This document shows positions 1 through 9,200 of a stretch of 35,880 nt of DNA, one piece after another. This DNA is from Tritrichomonas musculus (lineage: Eukaryota; Parabasalia; Tritrichomonadida; Tritrichomonadidae). Location of the stretch: positions 1-35,880 of the forward strand of contig JAPFFF010000161.1 of NCBI GenBank assembly GCA_039105265.1, written 5' to 3'. The first letter of the stretch is position 1; the number at the start of each line of letters is the position of its first letter. The translations under genes and the position numbers were made by a program. The notes under the pieces are model-generated. The model had not been told where the DNA came from. It did no database searches and saw nothing but the letters and a program-made list of their open reading frames with translations.

Positions 1-219
1 TAATTGATCCCATACAATTGGATAAGCTTTACATAATAATCTCATTTTGTCAACTGGAATTAAATCAACATAATTTGTTTCAGCCATTGCTTTTTCAGTA
101 ACTCTTCCCATAACATATTTCTTAAATTTATTTAATGCTGATAATTTTCTTGGTTTCTTTTCTGGTTTCTTGAATTCCTGTAACAACTTTCTTAATTCTG
201 TTATCTCTGCGTTACTCAT
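1..219 (-). CDS. Partial hypothetical protein, N-terminal 73 residues
   Basis: This minus-strand reading frame opens at an ATG whose complement lies at 217-219 and stays open to the left edge of the window, so only 73 residues are visible. It starts MSNAEITELRKLLQEF, then has a lysine-rich stretch (KKPEKKPRK) and a more ordered part ending in KMRLLCKAYPIVWDQL. I do not recognise the family. The gene follows the giant gene on the same strand after only 37 bp. Just before its ATG is TTTTTATTCAAAAATC, nearly the same as the sequence before the giant gene, which suggests shared regulation or a shared origin. The clean start and codon use like its neighbour support a real gene, although it is short of sequence. 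Confidence 0.6.
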   Translation of the reverse strand, partial: MSNAEITELRKLLQEFKKPEKKPRKLSALNKFKKYVMGRVTEKAMAETNYVDLIPVDKMRLLCKAYPIVWDQL

Positions 220-256
220 GATTTTTGAATAAAAATAAAAATCAAAGAAGATAAAT

Positions 257-3200
257 TTAAAGCTTTGAATTCATGAACTTCATTAATTGAGGATTATTTG
301 AAATAACACTTGGAGTTTCAGATGTGATAATAGGTTTCACGGGTTCAATAATAGGTTTCACGGGTTCAATAATAGGTTTCACGGGTTCAATAATAGGTTT
401 CACGGGTTTTGTTTTTGATAGATCCAGTTTGTCGATTGTACTTTTTTCATCAATTATTTTTGGTTTTGTTTTCGCTTCAATATCAATATCAATATCAAAT
501 TTATTTTTTGGTTCTTTCTTCTTCTTTTTCAAAAGTTTACTTCTTTCTGATTTTTGTTTCTTCAAATTCTTATTTCCTTTAGTTTTTGTATTAATTGTTG
601 GTTTCTTTGGTTTAACTTCCTCAACATCATCATCAATCTTTTCCTCAATTTTTGTTTCAATTGGTTTCTGTTTTTGAGCCAATACTTTAAATCGTAATGG
701 TGCATTTTTCCGACCTCTTCTTGGTAAAATTTGAGTCATTGATTTTGTTTGAATTACTTCTGGTTCGTCAACTTTTGTTGGTAATAAGTTAATTTTCTTT
801 CCTGGTTCTATTTTTGTCATTGTCATTGGTTTTTCAGATATTGGACTTACTAATGGTTTCTTTTCTATTGGTGTTTCTTTCTCTTCTGTCATTGTTGTTT
901 TAGATGAAAATAAATTATTTATATTTGAATTTGTTTGATATGGAACAACTGGTTTAGGAGGAAGATTTTCATTAAATTGAGACATTATTGATGTTTTTCC
1001 GTTTAATTTATTTTTCTTTTGTTGTTCTAACAATAATTGGCGTATTGATACATTACCTTTCGAACTTTGTTGAATTAAACTTGTAATTCCACCTTCATAA
1101 CGTTTAGCCCAAACATTCTCTTCTTTCTTTTCTGAATCATCATTAATTGTTAAATCTGTATTTGTGGTTGTTGGTGTTGGTGTTGGTGTTGTTGTTGTTG
1201 TGGTTGTTGGTGTTGTATTTGTTGTTGTTGCGGGCTTATTGAATGGATTTGTGAATCCTGTATTTCTTAATGCACCACCAATTGTATTACCATTATTTTG
1301 ATTTTGTTGTCTTTCTTTTTCTTGAGCTTCATTTATCATATTTTGAATTTCATGTAATGCAGTTTCAGTATCTTGATTCTTAAATCTTTCAAATCCAATT
1401 TCAGTCATATTTATTTTTCGACGATACGAATTCAAATCTTTTAATTTCTCTTCTACTTTCTTTTTATGTTCTTTCTCTTTATCATCTTTTGCTTTCTCAT
1501 CATCCCATTGTTTCTTTGCTTCATTCTCTTTTTGTTGCAAAAGAATGATACTTGGTTCCAAATTATTCAATGGTTTATCTTTATAATCATCATATTTTAA
1601 GAGAGTATTTTCTTTCTTATAATTTGTTTTCAGATCTCGATAATATTTATTCGTCTTTGCAATATAGCGATTCAATTTCAAATATCTTTCTAAATCATCC
1701 AATGACGGATATAACTCAGCTAGCTTTTCATATGTTTCAGAACTATCATCGATATGTTTATGATATTCTTCTAATAGATTCTTGAAAAATTCTTTCTTTT
1801 CGGTATTGACTTTTTCTTTATATTTGATATATGCATTTCGAATATCATCTACTGTCACTTTTTTATCTGTTCTTTTTGCTATTTCTGGTTCGATATAACT
1901 TTGATGAACAAATGCAACATCTTCTGTTTTCATTGTTCCTTTCTTCTTTTGAAGTGCATTATGATCATCTAAAATTGGTATAAATGCAATACTTTCTAAA
2001 ACATATACCCAATCGATATTTTTCTTATCTGGTGCAAATTTTTTAACAATATCTTTTACATTTATTTTTGTTTTTCCAAAATGATTTTCATATAATGGTT
2101 TGAAGTCTAAAATTGCGTTCACATAATCCAAATCTTTTGCTGAATATGTTAATCCTTTCAACTCATCTTTTGTCACTTTTGAACCTTCTTCCAAATTTTT
2201 ATTTATTGCATCGATGTTTTCAATTATTTTCTTTTCTGTGTCAGTTTTTTCTTTCTCAAAGGATTTAAACGCTATTTGATATTCACCAATCAATTCGTCT
2301 TCTGAAATTTTATCATGTTGTTGAGTAGCTGGATTATATCGTAAATTATCAATATATTCTTCATATGTTTCTTGTTCTTTTCTTGGTATTCCTTGAAATT
2401 CTAGAGATTCCTTATGAACAATTCTTGCAAGATTTGCATGATAAGCTGTCTCAATATCAAATTGTAAATCTTTCTCGTTTTGAATGTTCCATTGAACCTT
2501 ATCACGAATTTTATATGGGTAATACATCATTTGATCCAAAGTTATTTTTTGGCCAAAAGCAGTTTCATATCTTTTCTGTAATGGAGTTAATTTACAATAT
2601 TTAACAATTTCATAAGCATTTGTGTATGTTTGAAGTTTTTCTGAATCTAATTTCAATTTTTCATCGTCAATATTTGCATTGAATTCACTTATGAGATCAT
2701 CTAAATTTTCATCATATGAATATTGTAAAGCAGCTTTCACATAATTATTAAGTAATGATAAATCTTTCCCTTTCTTCTCAAACTTTTTCCGTTCGACTTC
2801 GAAATTAAATTCGTTATCATTCTTTTTGTTATAATTTTCAATATCTTTCTTCATTGCCATTCGAACGTGACCATATTCGGTATTTTTATATTCTTTCACA
2901 ATTTCATCTTTCTCTGCATTTGTTAATTTTGACCATTGTTTGTTTCCACCGAATTTTCTAATTGCTTCAAGAATATTTTCAACTTCTAATTTCAAATCAT
3001 CACATGCTCTTGAATAACTTTGAGGTTTCTGGTTGATATCTTTTGCTTTATTCGGATTCTTTTTGTTATGAACAGTTATCAATATTTCATAATAAGTTTT
3101 GTAAGCATTATGATCATTCTCTTCTTTATTAAACAAATCTAATAAACTCTTTCCTTCACCTAAATCATCATTATAAATTTCTAAATATTCTTTGATTTTT

Positions 3201-6200
3201 GGAAAGTTTTGTAATTTATCATATTCATTTTCAAATCTTTGATATTCAACTTTTAATTTCTTTATTTGAGCTTCTTTTGTTGATCCATACTCACCTTCCA
3301 TGAGATCGTGATCAGAAATTACATAATTATATTTCGTTTCAAAATCTTTGATAATATTTTTCAGTTCTAGATAATATTTAGTTTCTTCAACATTCATATT
3401 ATGTTGGTTCAACATTGAACGTATTGTTGAAACTACAGCAGTATCGGATTCTGGATATTTTCTTTGATATTCTTCAAATAAGTCTCTTAGTTTTTGGTCA
3501 TTAGCTGCTTTATTTTTAGCTTTATCTAATCTTTTCACCTCAATTTCTAAATCTTTTATATCTTCTCGTGTTGGATTCTTCAGATCATCAAACTCTTTAC
3601 CAAATTGATTTTTATATTTGCTTCTCATAATATGATAAAGAAAATAGTCTTCTGCAGCGTCAACATCATCTTGAAATAAGTTAACAATCTCTTCAAAAGT
3701 CGTTTTCTTTTCGAATCTTTTGTCGTAATCTTTCCAATATCTCCTCCATTTCCCAACTCCTTTATAATGTGAGTCATATCGATTCTTTAAATCAGTTAAT
3801 GTGATAACTTTTTCTTTATTCGTTTTATCTGATACATAATCCTTACCAAACTCATTTTTATACCAAACACTTAACGCATTTGCACGAAGTGCTTCGTATG
3901 CATTATCCCAATCACCTTTCCATTTTTTATAAGCATTTTGCCATTCAGGTAGTTTATCTTCTTTATGATTCGAATTCCAAATCTGTCTATCAGCATCTAA
4001 CGTTGTCCATTTTGTTCTATTTTCATGATATCTCTGAATCTTATCTTCCAAATATTTGAAAAGTTGTTGAGGGTCTTCAATTTTTAAATAGTCATTGTCC
4101 GTTTCACCCAAATCTCGTAGCATAACTGCATATTGGTCACGATTCATTTCATTAGCAACATAAGCTCTTGCATCAAACACTGCTTTTTCTACATTTGTTT
4201 CTGTTTGAAATTTGTTTATGAGAGTTTCCCAAGTAACTTTATTAGAGTGATCATTTATTAATTGTATCAATACGGGATCACTTCGGAATCTATTATATTT
4301 ATCAAAATAAGCATCACATAATATCTGTAAGTTTTTGATTTTTTCTTTCAGTGTTGTTCCTTTGAGATCATCTTTTTGTCCTGACCATTTTTCCCATATT
4401 TTTGATAAGAATTCATACTTTGCCTCATCTATATCATATTCTTTATATTTCAAAAGTTCTGTGATATCACTAAATGCATTCCCTGTTCTTGCATATTCAT
4501 TCCAATATCGAGTGACAACAGTATCTCCTCCGAATTTATTAATTTTTAAATTCAACTCATTTTGTAATCGTTCTAATTTATCTAATATTTGTTCCCAATT
4601 GTCACCATTGATTGCATTGAGTTTCACTTTTGGATATTCGTATACGGTTTCTAATTCATATTTGATTAATTCAATCTTCATTCGATTTGTACAATCTTTG
4701 AAATTTTTTCCTAATTTGTCTCTGATTGAATCAACATCGTGAACTTCTTGTGTAATATGATTATAATGACGGAGTAGATCTTGAAAAGTCACAGAGAAAA
4801 ATGACCTCTCATCTTTTTCAGCTTCACGTAACATTTTTTCTAATTTTGTCTTTCCATCCGTTGAATTCGGAATTGCGTTTATTTCTGTGACCTTATCTGG
4901 AAGTAAAGCAATTAATTTGTATTTCAAAGTTTGACATTGACAAAAGAATAATGCTCCTTGATAGTTATCTTCATATTCAAGCACTATATCATGAATTGTC
5001 CATTCACGATCAGCATGTCTATTAAGCGTTAATAACGCATTTTGAAATTCATCACTTCGATATTGATTATAACCACGAACAGCTGTTTGAATAATATCTA
5101 TCACTTGTTCTTTCTGTTCATCAGTCAACTCACCTGCTTTATCACTTGTTAATGAAATATATTTATCCTTCTTTGTTTTAACAGTATATTTTTTCTTGAA
5201 TGTGTCATTATATAAATCTAAATGATATTTATAATTTAAATCAGTTTTACCTTTATTATAGTCAAAATTATATAACGCGGCTGTCTTTTCTATTGAAGAT
5301 GTTTGTTCATCATCATTATGATAATATCGATATTTATGCCAAATTTCATTGAATGCAGGTGAATTCCATGATTGTGCATAATTTTGTGTTATTTGACTAT
5401 AAAATTTTCGACACCAAGCTAATCTTTCTTCTGAATCTAAGGCTGTCTCATGATATCCAGTAAAACGAGTATCACCTGGCAAATCTTCATCAAATATAGA
5501 GAATCTATTTTTAATTAATTTTCTATATTTATCAATTTCAATAGCAATTCGAGCTTTTTCAGGAGTTTTATATTTGTCTTTCAATTGTTTATATGTTAAT
5601 GTTGAATCTATTTGATTTGTTGATTTATATGATTCAAATGTTGCTTCAACATCTGATTTTCCCCACGTTTCTTCATCTTGTTCTTTTTCTTCCACTTTCG
5701 CCAAAATTTGATCAAATAATGTTGAATCTTTTTCTTGACCTGTCATTGAATAATCTTTTCCATTGTTTAATTGTTTGTAATATGTTGAAACAATAGGAAT
5801 TAAATAGTTTGCATACATTTCTTCATTTGTCCAAGTTAAATCAGGTTGAGTTATATAAGAAACATATTGTGGTTTTATTTTCGCTAACAATTCTCTTGCT
5901 TTCTTATAGTTACTATCAGTTGACCAAGTTTTTGAAGTTTTCTTATAGGAATCATATTTCTCTTGCCAATTCTTTCGATAAGCAGATTTGACTGTTGGAT
6001 CTGTCATTTTCATGTATTCATTAAAGTATTGAATGACGTCGTTATATAATTTATTACCTTTTTTCGGAAATTTCTCATTTATTTTCTTCACTTTTTCATA
6101 ACTCTCAAAGAAATCAATACATTCATTCAAATCTCCATTGAATTTTCCATACAAATGTCCCCAAGCTTCAACATAATTTCGTCCAAATGCTTTTGAATAT

Positions 6201-9200
6201 TTTTCAAGATAATCATGAAACACACTACTTTGATCCCAAGTGACAGAATAATTGTGATAATTTTTATCATAATAATCTTGAAGTATTTTTTGAGCTTCTG
6301 TGATTGAATCCTTCGCTTTCTCTCTTACAAATTTCTTTAAATTAACACCTTCCCAAGGATGAGTTTTATAATAAAATTCATACAACGCACCTAATTTATT
6401 TATCGCATTGATAGCATTATAATTTCCTTCCCATTCCATTCTCCAATCAGATGGACTTTTGAGATCCTCAGGAAAATGTTGTTTCCAAATCATTAAAGCT
6501 TGATCCAAATTAGCATTCGTATCTCTTCCATTGATTTGATTATTAATCATATTTTGTAAAGATTCACCAACTTGAACAACATTTTTATTTCTCCAAGCAG
6601 CTGCTATTCTTTTTATTGAATATTGATCATCATTCGGTAAAAATTCATTCAATTCTCTTATTTTGTTATTTATGTTATCATTCAAAGATAAAACACGTTC
6701 TGTTTCTTCGATATCTGCAACCTCATCTTGAAAATACTGTCCATGAGTTGATAAATCACCATTTGTCTGATTTTGAAAATAATCCATAAATGTTGGAAAA
6801 TGACTTTGTTTTTCATGATATTTTTTATATTTGTCATAAGCTAATTCAGACTCTAAATAAAATTTATATGCAGAACCATTCTGAGGGAAATAAGTCATTT
6901 TTACATCACGAAATCTCTTGTCAGTAAATCGAGTTGGATAAAGATTATGTAATTCTTGTTCGAGCATATTGATTTGAGGAATATCTTCTGCTTTTGTATT
7001 TCCAATGATTACGTCCATTTTTAAATTCATATTTTCTTTTCCTTCATAACTTTTATAAACTTTTTCAAATTCTAATCTATCAAAATACTTATCCATATCA
7101 TGACCCATAGAAATGTAATAAGTTCGTGCATTCAAGTATTGTTGAATATCTCCTGAATTATTACAATGGCCAACAACTTCTTTGAATAAGTCATCTTTTT
7201 GTTCTTTGTCATGAATCTTTTTTGTTCGTTCGTTGAATTCTTGATAAAAGGCCTGATCATTTTTCTTTTGTCTTTCTAAATTTTGGTATTGTTGAACGAT
7301 ATTTTGGTAATTAGTTATAATTTGATTATAATCTGGTTGACCATCTGATTTTAACGGAGGTGAAACATTTTTCAATTCAATAATTTTAATAGGTGAATAT
7401 TCGAAAATTTGAATTTCAGCTTGGTATCTCTTTAACATATTAAAGATTTCGTCTAAATTATAACGATAGTCAATTAATGATTGAAACCCTATTTTTTTAT
7501 TGTTATATGAATATTTATTCCAACGTTTCATTACAATTCCTCCCCTGAAGAAATCTTCCTTATGATCATTCATATATTTTAATAAATCAGCTTTTGTTTC
7601 TACATTTGGTGTATACAAAACTAAGTATTGAACTAAATGATCAAAACGATACTGATTGATATCCCAATCAGGAAATAGAGTTGTAAAACTTTCGTTAATA
7701 GCATTTTTCAAATTCTCATCTTCTTTTCCTTTTTCTGTATTCTTATTTTTAATTAATTCTTTGATATACTCTTCTTTATTTTCAATTTTCTGATCGACCA
7801 ATATTCCATTCCAAAAGTTATCAGTAAATTCACTTCCATAAGCATGTTGTACTTGAACTTTTAAATTCTCAAGTTTCTTTTTATCTTGAACAGATTTCAA
7901 TAGAGATTTTTCATTATTGAGCCGATTTTGTAATTTTTCTAAGGCTTTACTTTGTTCGGTTTCTGATTCAATATCCTTTATAAATATTTCATTCTCTTCT
8001 TTCTGTTGATCAAATGGTTGACCTTCTAGATTTGCTCTTTGTGCTATTATTGTTATTATTTCTCCCATTTTCTTATCAATATCTTGTTTTGAAGCAATCC
8101 ATGATCTTTGCCATTCTTCAAATTGTGCTTCTTTAGTCGGAATATCATTTTGTTTAATAAATTGAGATCTTATTTGTATAACATCATTTTGGTCAAATTT
8201 TCTCTTTGATTGTCTTAATATCTCGACGATTTTTGCTGACATATAATCATTTTCTTGTTTTAATGCTTGTTCCAACTTTTCTTTCCATTTCTCTTCTTCC
8301 TCATCAATAATTGTATTTATTTGATTAGGATTTGATAAAATTTTATTTGTAACATTTTGTAAGATTGTATTTTCATCAACTGAGCTAACCCCTGGAACTT
8401 TTTCAGCGATTTGATTAATTTTGATAAGATTTTCTGTTATTTTTGATTGTACATCTGATTTTAATTTATTTGTTAATGTAGTCTTTGCATTTGTAATATC
8501 TTGTTCCACGGCTCGTTTTCCTTCTTTATCATTATACATTGCCGTATATCTTTCCAGAGTATCGTCATCAACTTGTAATCCATGACTATTTAACATTGAC
8601 AACACCTTCTTTTTCTTATTTTCTTTCTGTTCGATATCATTCTCTTGAATTGCGAAATTCAATCTATGAGATAAATCCTCGTCCAAATCTTTTGTAATTT
8701 GATCACCGTTTATATAAAGAGCTTCCAATTCACTTTTTCTTACTGCTTGATTATAATTTGAATTTGGACGATATTTACTTGTTTCTTGTTCTATTTGAAT
8801 TAGATCCTTTATCATATTCTTTCGATTTGATAACGATTGTTCATAACGATCTCGATAATTTTTAACAATTTCTGAGGTTTCATTTAATTTGTTCTCCCAT
8901 TGTTTTTCTCTATCTTCTTTGAACAAAGCTTGACAAGATCCATCTTTAACAAATAATGAATAAAATTCAGTTAACTTGTTCTTACTTAAATTAAACGGCT
9001 TTAATATTTCGTTCACAGCACTTTGATATAATCCAAGATATCGTGGAAATTCTACTTCTTCTATTTTTGATCCTGATCCTTTTTGTAATTGTTCAATAAC
9101 CTCTATTTTCGTTGGTACTTCACCTCTTGTTATAAAATCATTATTTAATTTTTGAATTATTTTTTTCTGATAATATGATTCTGCATCTAAATTTGTTGTA

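Noticed and set aside
324-677. Plus-strand open frames lying within 1-11827
   Set aside because: They are antisense shadows of the giant gene, with low-complexity Phe/Ser/Leu-rich products and no domain.
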